Source of the DNA: Nitrosomonas sp. HPC101
GTDB lineage: Bacteria > Pseudomonadota > Gammaproteobacteria > Burkholderiales > Nitrosomonadaceae
Direction of reading: 5' to 3'
DNA length: 64,000 bases
Assembly (NCBI RefSeq): GCF_009833125.1
Contig: NZ_QRCC01000012.1
Location: 1 to 64,000 of the forward strand
A program made the position numbers and the translations under genes. Of the stretch, positions 28,690 through 38,219 are shown piece by piece; positions within the stretch are counted from its first letter, which is position 1, and each line of letters opens with the position of its first letter. A model generated the notes under the pieces. That model was not told the origin of the DNA and made no database searches. It worked only from the letters and a program-made list of their open reading frames with translations.

Positions 28690-28885
28690 GGTTTATTCCG
28701 TTGAAAGTTATGAACACTTCTAAAAATGAATTCTTCAGGTAAATCACAGTGTGCGATCATGTGGGACATGATCAGAGGTTCTTTAGTGTGATTTATCCGG
28801 TGCTGCGTTTCGTGCATAACTGGATTGTGAGTACCTGTTCAAGAGTATTCTTGCAATTGTTTGGTATCGTAGTCTGTAAGTCCAA

Positions 28886-29698
28886 TTAAGTACGGCTGAA
28901 CTGTTCACCCATTTGTCGGGAACGATCGTGGGCGATATGCATGGCGCGGATAAATGCCCCCTTGATATCGGACTGTTCCATGCTCAGTAACGCCTGTTCG
29001 GTCACTCCGCCCTTCGAGGTTACACGTGTTCTCAGTGTCGCGAGTGTGTCATCACTTTGTATAGCAAGACATGCCGCACCCAGAAATGTCTGCATTGCAA
29101 GCTGTTTTGAGGTATCAGTTGTCAGACCCAATTCTGTTCCAGCTTGCTGCATCGCCTCCAGAAAATAGAAGACATATGCCGGGCCACATCCTGACAAAGC
29201 AGTGACGGCGTCCAGCTGTTCTTCTTTAGCTACCCAGACTACAGATCCGGTTCCTTCCAGAATTTTGGTGGCCTGTTCTTTCTGGCGGGCGTTAACACGA
29301 GGTAGTGCGTATAAGCCGGTTATGCCCTTTCCGATCAAGGCAGGTGTATTCGGCATGGCGCGAATGATCAGCTCATGTTGATTCAGCCACTGGCTCAGAT
29401 CGTCTGCGCGAACCCCTGCCGCAATTGAAATGACAAGCTTGCCCTGGAAAAAGTGTGCTGCTGTACTTACTGCGGCGTGTAATTGTTGCGGTTTTACTGC
29501 CAGAATAACGATCTCGCTGTTTTGAATGCCATCGGCGACTGATGCGGTGACTATAATGCCGTATTCCCTGGCAAGTTGCTGTTGTTGCTGCGTATCAATT
29601 TCTACAACGTTGATCTGTGAAGGGGGATGTCCATGGCGGATCAGGCCACCAATCATGGTGCTAGCCATATTGCCCCCACCGATAAAGGTAATATTCAT
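28886..29698 (-). CDS. proC: Pyrroline-5-carboxylate reductase
   Basis: 270 residues. Last step of proline synthesis with NAD(P)H. Rossmann start MNITFIGGGNMASTMIGGL, VILAVKPQQL, IRAMPNTPALIGKGITGLY and the C-terminal signature GPAYVFYFLEAMQQAG and TSKGGVTEQAL are complete. Expressed with the YggT gene downstream. Confidence 0.96.
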   Translation of the reverse strand: MNITFIGGGNMASTMIGGLIRHGHPPSQINVVEIDTQQQQQLAREYGIIVTASVADGIQNSEIVILAVKPQQLHAAVSTAAHFFQGKLVISIAAGVRADDLSQWLNQHELIIRAMPNTPALIGKGITGLYALPRVNARQKEQATKILEGTGSVVWVAKEEQLDAVTALSGCGPAYVFYFLEAMQQAGTELGLTTDTSKQLAMQTFLGAACLAIQSDDTLATLRTRVTSKGGVTEQALLSMEQSDIKGAFIRAMHIAHDRSRQMGEQFSRT

Positions 29699-29779
29699 GA
29701 ATAATCCTGATTTATGTGGATATATATGGTAGTGATAAGATCAGCTTGGCTCCGGAGAATAGTGAATTTACAGAAACAT

Positions 29780-29995
29780 TTACTTCTTGAACAGATTGAT
29801 AATCACACTCAGAATGATACTGACGATCAGCATGGAGGTGATGGGTATGAATACTTTGCTGTGTCGGGTTTCAATATGGATATCTCCTGGCAGTTTTCCA
29901 AACCAGCTGAATAATCCAGGAGCCAGGTGTAATACTGCCCCGATAACGAGCAAGATGATGCCAGCCAACATAAGCCAGCGTACAATCGGTTCCAT
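29780..29995 (-). CDS. DUF2905 small membrane protein
   Basis: 71 residues with two membrane helices (LMLAGIILLVIGAVLHL and ITSMLIVSIILSVIINLF) joined by the family-specific polar loop FGKLPGDIHIETRH. The family is widespread and has no assigned function. Length and loop are typical, so it is likely a real gene despite its size. Confidence 0.85.
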   Translation of the reverse strand: MEPIVRWLMLAGIILLVIGAVLHLAPGLFSWFGKLPGDIHIETRHSKVFIPITSMLIVSIILSVIINLFKK

Positions 29996-30028
29996 ATCGA
30001 ACTCAGTCTTCCATGCCGGTAAAAATGG

Positions 30029-30490
30029 TTACACATGCATAAGCTGCAGCAGCATCAGTTCATAACTGATCAGACAGGCGTAACCCGATAAAAACAGATA
30101 GAGCAGGTGCCGGCACCGGAATCCTGCGTAAAGCCGCATTTCATGATGTATGGTCAATATGATTGCTGCCAAAGCAGTCAGTGCCAGTTTGGCGCAAACA
30201 AATTTCTGCATACTTTCCTCGATCAGCGCTGCCATGAAATAATTAAGCTCTGTTCCGCCGTCAGACAATATATTGATTGTTAAAAAAGCATCTGCTGCGC
30301 TGAGCAGTACGATGCCAAGTACACAGGCGACAAGATGCCATCCGTATTGATCGACATAAGCTGCACCATGGTCGGAACGTCGCTGCGCAATCCGTCTGCC
30401 TTGCCTGAGTCCCAGCTGATAAGGACAAGAAAATGAAATTTCGGCTCGCCTTTCCCACAATCGCTGATCTATTACCAATTGATTTGCCAT
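30029..30490 (-). CDS. Membrane protein of the DUF5658 type
   Basis: 153 residues. A basic cytoplasmic N-terminus of about 45 residues is followed by three or four helices. The segment SAADAFLTINILSDGGTELNYFMAAL matches the conserved D-x-T-x9-GG-x-E-x-N-P/Y-M pattern of DUF5658. Function unknown. It lies 33 bases upstream of the DUF2905 gene on the same strand. Confidence 0.72.
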   Translation of the reverse strand: MANQLVIDQRLWERRAEISFSCPYQLGLRQGRRIAQRRSDHGAAYVDQYGWHLVACVLGIVLLSAADAFLTINILSDGGTELNYFMAALIEESMQKFVCAKLALTALAAIILTIHHEMRLYAGFRCRHLLYLFLSGYACLISYELMLLQLMHV

Positions 30491-30841
30491 TGTTATCTTT
30501 CCTTATTCGTATGCTGTAGCCTGATTGATTTGCGTGAATTTACCCGATACCTTACCTCATTTATGAGGGAATAAAGTGTAAAGATGCCAATCCGGCTGCG
30601 CAATATTACTGATATTCGCTACTTGAAATCTGCCAGTGCGTAATAAACGGGTTGCGTCATTTGTATTTCATCCGGCAACAGCGGTGTTGCTGAAAACACG
30701 TGTGGCGAAAACCTGCCGGATTAAGATATACTACTCGGCCCTGAAAGGATTGAGTCGGCAGTGTTTCTATGTTTGTCTGTGTGAGGAATCTGTCGGCTGC
30801 TCTTCGTATTTATAGTCAATAAAAAATAGGCATTTTATAAA
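30491..30841. other. Intergenic region upstream of rpmH
   Basis: 351 bases between divergent genes. A TATACT -10-like hexamer at 30727-30732 lies about 110 bases before rpmH, but no good -35 partner was seen. A 6-bp hairpin (CCTCAT/ATGAGG, 30555-30568) is present. No DnaA-box cluster and no dnaA gene: the replication origin, which flanks rpmH in many bacteria, is not visible here. Confidence 0.45.
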
Positions 30842-30976
30842 ATGAAACGTACCTATCAACCATCTGTTATCAGCAGAAAACGTACTCATGGATTTCGTGC
30901 TCGCATGAAGACGCGCGGCGGCAGAGCCGTTATTCGTGCGCGCCGGGCAAAGGGGCGAGTCAAGCTCAGCGTGTAA
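30842..30976 (+). CDS. rpmH: 50S ribosomal protein L34
   Basis: 44 residues. Reads [20 protein letters not shown] at the start and ends [10 protein letters not shown], with the usual Arg/Lys content and full family length. Expected first gene of the rpmH-rnpA-yidD-yidC-mnmE cluster. rnpA begins 11 bases after its stop. Confidence 0.97.
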   Translation: MKRTYQPSVISRKRTHGFRARMKTRGGRAVIRARRAKGRVKLSV

Positions 30977-30987
30977 GGTAATGTTTT

Positions 30988-31356
30988 TTGATAACAGAGC
31001 ATATCTATTCATTACCCAAACAGTGCAGGTTGCGAAAAGCGGATGAGTTTCGCGCTGTACTGAGAAACCGAACTGTGTTCGAAAGCCTTTCTCTGCGATT
31101 GCATATAAAAAAGACAAAGCCGGTCAGCAATGGCTGTGCACGTATCGGTTTGATCGTAGCCAAGAAGATCGAACGAAAGGCGGTCAGAAGAAATCGTATC
31201 AAACGATTGATCAGAGAGGCGTTTCGCAAGCATCGGCAAGCGGTTCAGGGTATGGATTGTGTTATGCAGCTACGGCGATCCGTGGAACCATCAGATTCTG
31301 CACATATCTATCAGGAAGCCATCATGCTTTTACAGAAAGCAGCCAGGCAATTATGA
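30988..31356 (+). CDS. rnpA: Ribonuclease P protein component
   Basis: 122 residues from a TTG start with AAGG upstream. Protein subunit that helps RNase P RNA process tRNA 5' ends. The signature [17 protein letters not shown] and the N-terminal [12 protein letters not shown] are present. The stop overlaps the yidD ATG (ATGA). Confidence 0.95.
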   Translation: MITEHIYSLPKQCRLRKADEFRAVLRNRTVFESLSLRLHIKKTKPVSNGCARIGLIVAKKIERKAVRRNRIKRLIREAFRKHRQAVQGMDCVMQLRRSVEPSDSAHIYQEAIMLLQKAARQL

Positions 31357-31562
31357 AGCAGCTGATCATCGGCCTTATTAAACTTTACCAATACAGCATT
31401 GGTCTCCTGATTCCACCTTCCTGCAGGTTTTACCCAACCTGTTCAAATTATATGCAGGAAGCATTGATAAAGCATGGCCTGATAAAAGGACTGTGGCTGG
31501 GCACAAGCCGAATATTGCGCTGCCACCCCTGGAATCAGGGTGGTCATGATCCTGTTCCGTAA
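31353..31562 (+). CDS. yidD: YidD membrane protein insertion efficiency factor
   Basis: 69 residues from the ATGA overlap with rnpA. The family core [20 protein letters not shown] and the end [17 protein letters not shown] are complete, with the three conserved cysteines. Small membrane-associated protein that aids YidC-dependent insertion. An in-frame upstream extension to 31257 lies in rnpA and is not used. Confidence 0.95.
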   Translation: MKQLIIGLIKLYQYSIGLLIPPSCRFYPTCSNYMQEALIKHGLIKGLWLGTSRILRCHPWNQGGHDPVP

Positions 31563-31652
31563 ATGGCTGATATGCCCATAACAGCCGTCTTTGCCTATCA
31601 TATTCTTAAAGCGTTTTACTAAAACTTTTTCGCATCCCCGAGCTTCAGAAAA

Positions 31653-33536
31653 ATGGACAACAAAAAAATCGTACTGCTTATCATTTTTTCGACATCACTG
31701 CTGTTTTTATGGGATGCATGGATAAAAGAACAGGAAAAATTCAACACCCCTCCCTCTGTTGCGGCTCAGGTGGATTCCGTAACCGGGGATGCACAATCTG
31801 GAAATAGCGATGGTCTTCCTGCTCCGGGGAGTGAACTCAGATCATCACAAACAGGATCGGACCTGGATGGGATTCCTTCAAGTGGAAATGTAACTGATTC
31901 AGTCACCCCACGTTTACTACCTTCGACTGAACAGATACGCGTTGTTACCGACACAGTCATTGCAGAAATTGATACCACTGGAGGTGATTTGCGGAAGCTT
32001 GAACTGCTTCAGCAACCTTCCTCTGAAGATGAAAACGTACCTTACGCTCTGTTGCATAATGAAGCCTCACGTACCTATGTTGCGCAGTCCGGTCTGGTGG
32101 GTGAAGGTTTACCCAACCATAAAACGATTTACCAGGCAGAATCGGATGTACGCAATTTCGAATTGGCTGCTGGTGAGGATAAGGTTGTCGTTCGCCTGCT
32201 GGCACCCAAAGTTCAGGGTGTTCAAGTTATAAAGACCTATACCTTTCACCGTGACAGCTATGTGATCGATGTGGGTTTCGAGGTAAAAAACGAAACGGAT
32301 GCCACCATCCGTCCGTTCGCTTATTTCCAGATGTTGCGTGACAATGTTCCGCCACCAACACATACCATGATGATTCGCAGCTTTCTGGGCGCTGCTGTTT
32401 ATACTGACGAAGAAAAATATCAAAAAATTCCATTTGAGGATCTGGATAAAGGCACGGCAGATTACCCGGCCAATGCAAATAATGGCTGGATCGCCATGTT
32501 GGAACATTACTTCCTGACCGCGTGGTTGCCACAGCCAGAAACCCCCCGGGAATTTTTTGCCAAACGGCAAAGCGAAAATCTTTATACAGCCGGTGTGATT
32601 GTGCCTGCCGGCGTCATTGCGCCTGGTGAGTCTGTCTCAACGACCATGCCGCTTTATGCTGGTCCGGAGGAGCAGGATACCCTTGCCGAACTGGCACCCG
32701 GCCTGGAATTAACTGTTGATTATGGCTGGCTGACCGTGATTGCCAAGCCGCTGTTTCGTCTACTTTCTTTTTATCATTCATGGACGGATAACTGGGGAAT
32801 GGCAATTATTCTTCTGACCATAACCGTCAAACTGTTGTTCTTCCCGCTGTCTGCAGCCGGTTACCGATCCATGGCCAGATTGCGCCTGGTAACGCCAAAA
32901 TTGAAGCGTATTCAGGATCAATACAAAGGTGATCGGCAACGCATGCACCAGGCGATGATGGAGTTTTATAAAGCGGAAAAAATTAATCCGATGGGAGGCT
33001 GTTTTCCCATACTGGTACAAATTCCGGTTTTTATCGCACTCTACTGGACGATACTTGCAGCAGTAGAATTGCGTTACGCGCCTTTTATACTTTGGATCGA
33101 TGATTTATCTTCTCCAGATCCTAAATATTTGTTGCCGGTTCTGATGGGTATTTCCATGTTCATACAGACCAAACTGAACCCGACTCCGACGGATCCAATG
33201 CAGGCAAAAATAATGCAGATCATGCCTGTTGCTTTCAGTGCTATTTTCTTCTTCTTCCCGGCCGGTCTGGTTTTGTATTCACTGGTTAACAATATTTTGT
33301 CGATTGCACAGCAATGGAAGATTACAAAAATGTACGGGACTGCTCCCGCCAAGGACACTCCTGAAAAGGGTACTTCTGAATCTCCCGTCAGTGATCAGGT
33401 AAGCGATTCAGAGCAACATACCGAAACTGAAACAACTGATACCGACAGTTCGGCTGATAATCCCACGCCTCCCAAAACACCTAGAAAACCTGTTTCTCAT
33501 TCAAGGAAGATGTACAGAAGGACGAGAAAGAAATAA
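31653..33536 (+). CDS. yidC: Membrane protein insertase YidC
   Basis: 627 residues, the long Gram-negative form. N-terminal anchor (VLLIIFSTSLLFLWDAW), a Ser/Gly-rich linker to about residue 90, the large periplasmic beta-sandwich domain, then five helices starting near 355 with the conserved arginine in SAAGYRSMARLR and FPILVQIPVFIALYW. The last 65 residues are hydrophilic, rich in Thr/Ser/Asp and ending RRTRKK, a longer tail than E. coli's; such tails can bind ribosomes. Confidence 0.97.
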   Translation: MDNKKIVLLIIFSTSLLFLWDAWIKEQEKFNTPPSVAAQVDSVTGDAQSGNSDGLPAPGSELRSSQTGSDLDGIPSSGNVTDSVTPRLLPSTEQIRVVTDTVIAEIDTTGGDLRKLELLQQPSSEDENVPYALLHNEASRTYVAQSGLVGEGLPNHKTIYQAESDVRNFELAAGEDKVVVRLLAPKVQGVQVIKTYTFHRDSYVIDVGFEVKNETDATIRPFAYFQMLRDNVPPPTHTMMIRSFLGAAVYTDEEKYQKIPFEDLDKGTADYPANANNGWIAMLEHYFLTAWLPQPETPREFFAKRQSENLYTAGVIVPAGVIAPGESVSTTMPLYAGPEEQDTLAELAPGLELTVDYGWLTVIAKPLFRLLSFYHSWTDNWGMAIILLTITVKLLFFPLSAAGYRSMARLRLVTPKLKRIQDQYKGDRQRMHQAMMEFYKAEKINPMGGCFPILVQIPVFIALYWTILAAVELRYAPFILWIDDLSSPDPKYLLPVLMGISMFIQTKLNPTPTDPMQAKIMQIMPVAFSAIFFFFPAGLVLYSLVNNILSIAQQWKITKMYGTAPAKDTPEKGTSESPVSDQVSDSEQHTETETTDTDSSADNPTPPKTPRKPVSHSRKMYRRTRKK

Positions 33537-33582
33537 GTGTATTTATAATTTTTTCTTTTGATCAGGCGTTCCTGTCGCCCCG

Positions 33583-34938
33583 GTGAAGAATGATGACACC
33601 ATTGCAGCGATTGCTACGCCACCCGGTCGTGGCGGCATTGGGATAATCCGGATCTCGGGAAAAAATCTGAAACCGCTTGCCCGGGAAATCCTGGGTAAGC
33701 TTCCCGATCCGCGTCATGCAGGCTTATTCAGCTTTCTTGATCAGAACGGTCAGATCGTCGATCAGGGAATCGCGCTTTACTTTCCCTCTCCCCACTCCTA
33801 TACCGGTGAAGAAGTGCTGGAACTGCAGGGGCATGGCGGCCCTGCCGTCATGAATCTTCTGCTGGATCGCTGCCTTCAGCTGGGTGCTCGCCTGGCGGAA
33901 CCCGGTGAGTTTACGCTACGCGCTTTTCTCAACGATAAACTCGATCTTGCACAAGCTGAAGGCGTCGCGGATCTGATCGCAGCCAGTACCGCCAATGCTG
34001 CACGCTGTGCAGTACGCTCATTGCATGGAGAATTCTCAGCAACGATTCACCAGCTTGTCGATGCTCTGATCGATCTGCGTGTGCTGGTCGAAGCAACGCT
34101 TGATTTTCCGGAAGAAGAAATCGACTTTCTCCAGTCAGCGCATGCTGCAGAACAACTGACGACGATTCAAGCCAAGCTGGAACAGGTACTGGTCGCATCC
34201 CGTCAGGGCAATCTGCTGCAGGAAGGTATCAAGGTTGTACTGGTGGGGCAGCCCAATGTAGGCAAATCCAGCCTGCTCAACCGTCTTGCCGGTGACGAGA
34301 TTGCCATTGTCACTGATATCCCTGGTACGACAAGGGATACTGTCCGGCAATCAATCGAAATCGAAGGAATTCCGCTGCACCTGATTGATACCGCAGGGTT
34401 GAGAGAAACCAGCGACATTGTTGAGCAGCACGGAATTGCCCGTACCTACGCCGCAATCGAACAGGCTGATCTGGTATTGCTGCTGGTGGACAGCCGCCAC
34501 GGTGTAACAGAGGAAGATCGCTCCGTACTGGCGCGCCTGCCGGAACGGCTGCCAGTACTGACCGTCCACAACAAGATCGATCTGTCAGCACAGCCTCCCC
34601 GCATAGAAGAGAACACATCCGGAACCACCATTTATCTTTCAGCCAAAAACGGTGAAGGCATGGAATTGTTACGGACTGCACTGCTCAAAACTGTCGGCTG
34701 GCAAGCCAACATTGCCGGAGAAGGCGCCTATATGGCTCGCCAGCGCCACCTGCAGGCATTACTACAAACAAAAGAACTGCTGGAAAGAGCAGCTGCCTGG
34801 CTGCATCATGCAGATCAGCTGGAAATACTGGCCGAAGAATTACGCCTCGCACAACAGGCCCTATCCTCCATCACCGGCGAATTTACCAGTGATGATCTGC
34901 TGGGCGAGATTTTTTCCAGTTTTTGTATCGGAAAATAA
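33583..34938 (+). CDS. mnmE: tRNA modification GTPase MnmE
   Basis: 451 residues from GTG. With MnmG makes the 5-carboxymethylaminomethyl group on wobble U of tRNA. N-terminal folate-binding domain ([15 protein letters not shown]), G domain with GQPNVGKSS (about 221), [18 protein letters not shown], and the C-terminal catalytic FCIGK. No strong SD precedes the GTG, and no other start fits. It is the last gene of the rpmH cluster; the restriction island begins 160 bases on. Confidence 0.96.
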   Translation: MKNDDTIAAIATPPGRGGIGIIRISGKNLKPLAREILGKLPDPRHAGLFSFLDQNGQIVDQGIALYFPSPHSYTGEEVLELQGHGGPAVMNLLLDRCLQLGARLAEPGEFTLRAFLNDKLDLAQAEGVADLIAASTANAARCAVRSLHGEFSATIHQLVDALIDLRVLVEATLDFPEEEIDFLQSAHAAEQLTTIQAKLEQVLVASRQGNLLQEGIKVVLVGQPNVGKSSLLNRLAGDEIAIVTDIPGTTRDTVRQSIEIEGIPLHLIDTAGLRETSDIVEQHGIARTYAAIEQADLVLLLVDSRHGVTEEDRSVLARLPERLPVLTVHNKIDLSAQPPRIEENTSGTTIYLSAKNGEGMELLRTALLKTVGWQANIAGEGAYMARQRHLQALLQTKELLERAAAWLHHADQLEILAEELRLAQQALSSITGEFTSDDLLGEIFSSFCIGK

Positions 34939-35098
34939 CAAGCCTTCCTGGCTTATCGAAATACCCCGAATCCGGATCAGCCGGATAAAAAGCAGGAAAA
35001 TCACGGGTATAAAGAAAAATATGAAATCAGACCTTTGTGATAAGGTTAATGATCATTACTGTTCTATTCCAACTGCATAAATCCATCATTCTTTGGGT

Positions 35099-36814
35099 AT
35101 GAAACCTATCGAACAGCAATTTTTCAATAATCTGGAAAAGAAACTCTGGACCGCTGCCGACAAGCTTCGCTCCGCCCTCGACGCTGCTGTTTACAAGCAT
35201 ATCGTGCTGGGGCTGATTTTCCTCAAGTATGTTTCCGATGCCTTCGAGGAACGGCAAAAAGAGCTACGTGAACAGTTCACCCATCCAGGCCATGACTACA
35301 CCATGGATCCGGACGAGTACGGCGGTGCGGGTACGCAGGAGTACGAAGACAACATCGCCGCTGAGCTGGAAGTGCGCGACTACTACACCGAGAAGAACGT
35401 GTTCTGGGTGCCCGTGGAAGCCCGTTGGCAGACGCTGCGCGATTGCGCGCAACTGCCGCCCAAGGCAGCGCTGCCGTGGAACAAGCCCGGCAAGGACGAG
35501 CCGGAGGAAATGCGCTCGGTCGGCTGGCTGATCGACAACGCCATGGAAGCCGTCGAGCGTGAGAATGCCCGCCTGAAGAACGTGCTCAACAAGGACTTCG
35601 CCCGCGTGCAGCTCGACTCCAGCAAGCTGGCCGGGCTGATCAGCCACTTCTCGGATACCGACTTCGCTGCCCGTGAATACAAAGGCCAGCCGCTGGATCT
35701 GAAATCCAAGGACATCCTTGGCCACGTCTACGAATACTTCCTGGGCCAGTTCGCCCTGGCCGAAGGCAAGAAGGGCGGCCAGTACTACACGCCCAAGAGC
35801 ATCGTCACCCTGATCGTGGAAATGCTTCAGCCGTTCAAGGGGCGCGTGTATGACCCGGCCATGGGCTCCGGTGGGTTTTTCGTGCAGAGCGAGGAGTTCA
35901 TCGAACAGCACGGCGGCAAGGCCGCCAATGGCAAGAGTGGACAGATCAGCGTCTACGGGCAGGAAAGCAACCCCACCACCTGGCGCCTGGCCGCGATGAA
36001 CATGGCCATCCGTGGCATCGACTTCAACTTTGGCACAGGCCCGGCCGACACCCTACTCAACGATCTGCACCCGGACCTGCGCGCCGATTTCGTCATGGCC
36101 AACCCGCCCTTCAACATGAAGGAATGGTGGAACGAAAAGCTAGCCAACGACCCGCGCTGGATCGCCGGCACGCCGCCGCAAGGCAACGCCAACTTCGCCT
36201 GGTTGCAGCACATGCTCTGGCACCTGGCGCCCACCGGCAGCATGGCGCTGCTGCTGGCCAACGGTTCCATGAGTTCCAACACCAACAACGAGGGCGAAAT
36301 CCGCAAGCGGCTGGTCGAGGACGACTACGTGGAATGCATGGTCGCGCTGCCCGGCCAGTTGTTCACCAACACCCAGATTCCTGCCTGCATCTGGTTCCTG
36401 ACCCGCGACAAGCAGAATGGCTTCGCACTGGACAAGAAGAAGCGCGACCGGCGCGGCGAATTCCTGTTCATCGACGCCCGCCAGATGGGCTACATGAAAG
36501 ACCGCGTACTGCGCGACTTCACGCCGGATGACATCCAGAAAATCGCCGACACCTTCCATGCCTGGCAGCAGGGCAAAGGGTACGAGGATGTCCCCGGCTT
36601 CTGCAAATCCGCCTCACTGGAGGAAGTGCGCAAGCACGAGCATGTGCTGACGCCGGGGCGCTATGTGGGTGCGGCAGAGCAGGAAGATGATGGCGAACCC
36701 TTTGCTGACAAGATGCAGCGGCTCACGACGCAATTGGCGGAGCAGTTTGCAGAGAGCGCGAAGTTAGAAGCGGAGATCAAGGCGAATCTGAAGGGGCTTG
36801 GGTATGGCATTTGA
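35099..36814 (+). CDS. hsdM: Type I restriction-modification methyltransferase subunit HsdM
   Basis: 571 residues. N6-adenine methyltransferase of the HsdM2S complex. N-terminal helical domain ([25 protein letters not shown]), SAM motif [10 protein letters not shown] (about 251) and catalytic NPPF (about 335) are intact. GC content is clearly higher than that of the surrounding Nitrosomonas genes, a sign of transfer. ATG 35099 is preferred to a TTG two codons earlier. It overlaps hsdS by 11 bases. Confidence 0.96.
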   Translation: MKPIEQQFFNNLEKKLWTAADKLRSALDAAVYKHIVLGLIFLKYVSDAFEERQKELREQFTHPGHDYTMDPDEYGGAGTQEYEDNIAAELEVRDYYTEKNVFWVPVEARWQTLRDCAQLPPKAALPWNKPGKDEPEEMRSVGWLIDNAMEAVERENARLKNVLNKDFARVQLDSSKLAGLISHFSDTDFAAREYKGQPLDLKSKDILGHVYEYFLGQFALAEGKKGGQYYTPKSIVTLIVEMLQPFKGRVYDPAMGSGGFFVQSEEFIEQHGGKAANGKSGQISVYGQESNPTTWRLAAMNMAIRGIDFNFGTGPADTLLNDLHPDLRADFVMANPPFNMKEWWNEKLANDPRWIAGTPPQGNANFAWLQHMLWHLAPTGSMALLLANGSMSSNTNNEGEIRKRLVEDDYVECMVALPGQLFTNTQIPACIWFLTRDKQNGFALDKKKRDRRGEFLFIDARQMGYMKDRVLRDFTPDDIQKIADTFHAWQQGKGYEDVPGFCKSASLEEVRKHEHVLTPGRYVGAAEQEDDGEPFADKMQRLTTQLAEQFAESAKLEAEIKANLKGLGYGI

Positions 36815-38219
36815 CATCTCCTCTTTTGGGATTGCTGAAAGCAGCCTTCCAAGCGGCTGGAAAATTGATCACATTAGCTCATTGGCAGATATAAACCCGG
36901 AACAAGTTGGAAGGACGTATCCACACAGTACGATTGCCTACCTTGACATTGGAAACGTCGCATCGGGATCAATAGGACCGCCCGAGACGATGCCCATTCA
37001 CAATGCACCAAGCCGTGCAAAACGTCTTGTTCGTTCAGCGGACATAATAATATCTACCGTGCGACCTGGTAATCGTGCATATGCGTTAATGCGTGAAATC
37101 CCAGACAACCTTGTGGTTTCGACGGGGTTTGCAGTCCTGAGAGCGAAAAATTCGGTTAATCCGAGGTTTTTATACCATCTAGTTACAAGCAAACCACTTA
37201 TTGAATATTGGGCTTCGATAGCTGATGAGAAATCGGCATATCCATCGATAAATCCAAGTGATATAGCCGAGTGTTTTGTCCCAATTCCATCGCTTCTTGA
37301 GCAAAATGCTATAGCCCATATCCTTGGGACCTTAGACGAAAAAATCGACCTCAACCGCCGCATCAACCAAACCCTCGAAGCCATGGCGCAAGCCATCTTC
37401 AAATCTTGGTTTGTCGATTTCGACCCGGTAAAAGCCAAAATCACCGCCATCGAACAAGGCCAAGACCCGCTACGCGCCGCCATGCGCGCCATCAGCGGCA
37501 AAACCGACGCCGAACTCGACCAGATGCCCCGTGAACACCACGACCAACTCGCCGCCACCGCCGCGCTGTTTCCCGATGCAATGGAAGAGTCGGAGTTGGG
37601 GGAGATTCCGAAGGGGTGGGGCTTTCGTCAAATAGCTCAATTTGGTGAGGTAGTGTGTGGCAAGACACCCGCCAAAAGCAATCCAGATTACTTCGGTCCA
37701 GGCACGCCATTTATAAAGATTCCGGACATGCACAATAATGTGTATGTCACTCAGCCATCTGAGCAACTCACTGTACAGGGAGTTGCATCGCAACCTAAGA
37801 AAACGATCCCGCCAGGTTCAATTTGCGTTAGCTGTATAGCGACGGTTGGTAAGGTAGTCTTGGTTCACGAACCATCTCAGACGAACCAACAAATTAACAG
37901 CATCATTCCGAAGCGACCCGAATACAGCTTTTATCTATATTTCCAGATGCTAGAAAAGCAGCAAGAGTTTGTTGATTTGGCAAGCGGAGGGAGTGCGACT
38001 TTGAATATGAATACTTCTACTTTCTCAAAAATAGAAACTCTATTGCCTGGCGATGGAATTATAAAAAAATTCAGCGAGAGCGTCGCGTCCGTTTTTTCTG
38101 AAATTCTTGCTAATCAAAAACAGGCTGATAATTTGGCGGCGCTTCGCGATGCCCTCCTCCCCAAGCTCCTCTCCGGCGAGTTGTCTATTCCAGATGCTGC
38201 AGTTGAAGGTGATAAGTAA
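36804..38219 (+). CDS. hsdS: Type I restriction-modification specificity subunit HsdS
   Basis: 471 residues. Two target-recognition domains, about 1-160 and 265-400, each followed by a conserved coiled-coil spacer: [32 protein letters not shown] in the middle (positions about 178-209) and [17 protein letters not shown] at the end. The recognition domains are AT-rich while the central spacer is GC-rich like hsdM, consistent with domain swapping. The target site cannot be read from sequence. Its stop shares a base with the RT start (TAATG). Confidence 0.94.
   Translation: MAFDISSFGIAESSLPSGWKIDHISSLADINPEQVGRTYPHSTIAYLDIGNVASGSIGPPETMPIHNAPSRAKRLVRSADIIISTVRPGNRAYALMREIPDNLVVSTGFAVLRAKNSVNPRFLYHLVTSKPLIEYWASIADEKSAYPSINPSDIAECFVPIPSLLEQNAIAHILGTLDEKIDLNRRINQTLEAMAQAIFKSWFVDFDPVKAKITAIEQGQDPLRAAMRAISGKTDAELDQMPREHHDQLAATAALFPDAMEESELGEIPKGWGFRQIAQFGEVVCGKTPAKSNPDYFGPGTPFIKIPDMHNNVYVTQPSEQLTVQGVASQPKKTIPPGSICVSCIATVGKVVLVHEPSQTNQQINSIIPKRPEYSFYLYFQMLEKQQEFVDLASGGSATLNMNTSTFSKIETLLPGDGIIKKFSESVASVFSEILANQKQADNLAALRDALLPKLLSGELSIPDAAVEGDK

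Noticed and set aside
28830..28885. Third copy of the palindromic repeat (CCTGTTCAAGAGT)
   Set aside because: Only about 12 bases match the end of the element, with no opposite end nearby.
30491..30841. Replication origin next to rpmH
   Set aside because: No dnaA gene, no group of DnaA boxes; rpmH-rnpA neighbours alone are not enough.
34941..34957. Terminator after mnmE (AAGCC/GGCTT hairpin)
   Set aside because: Stem of only 5 bp with no T tract.
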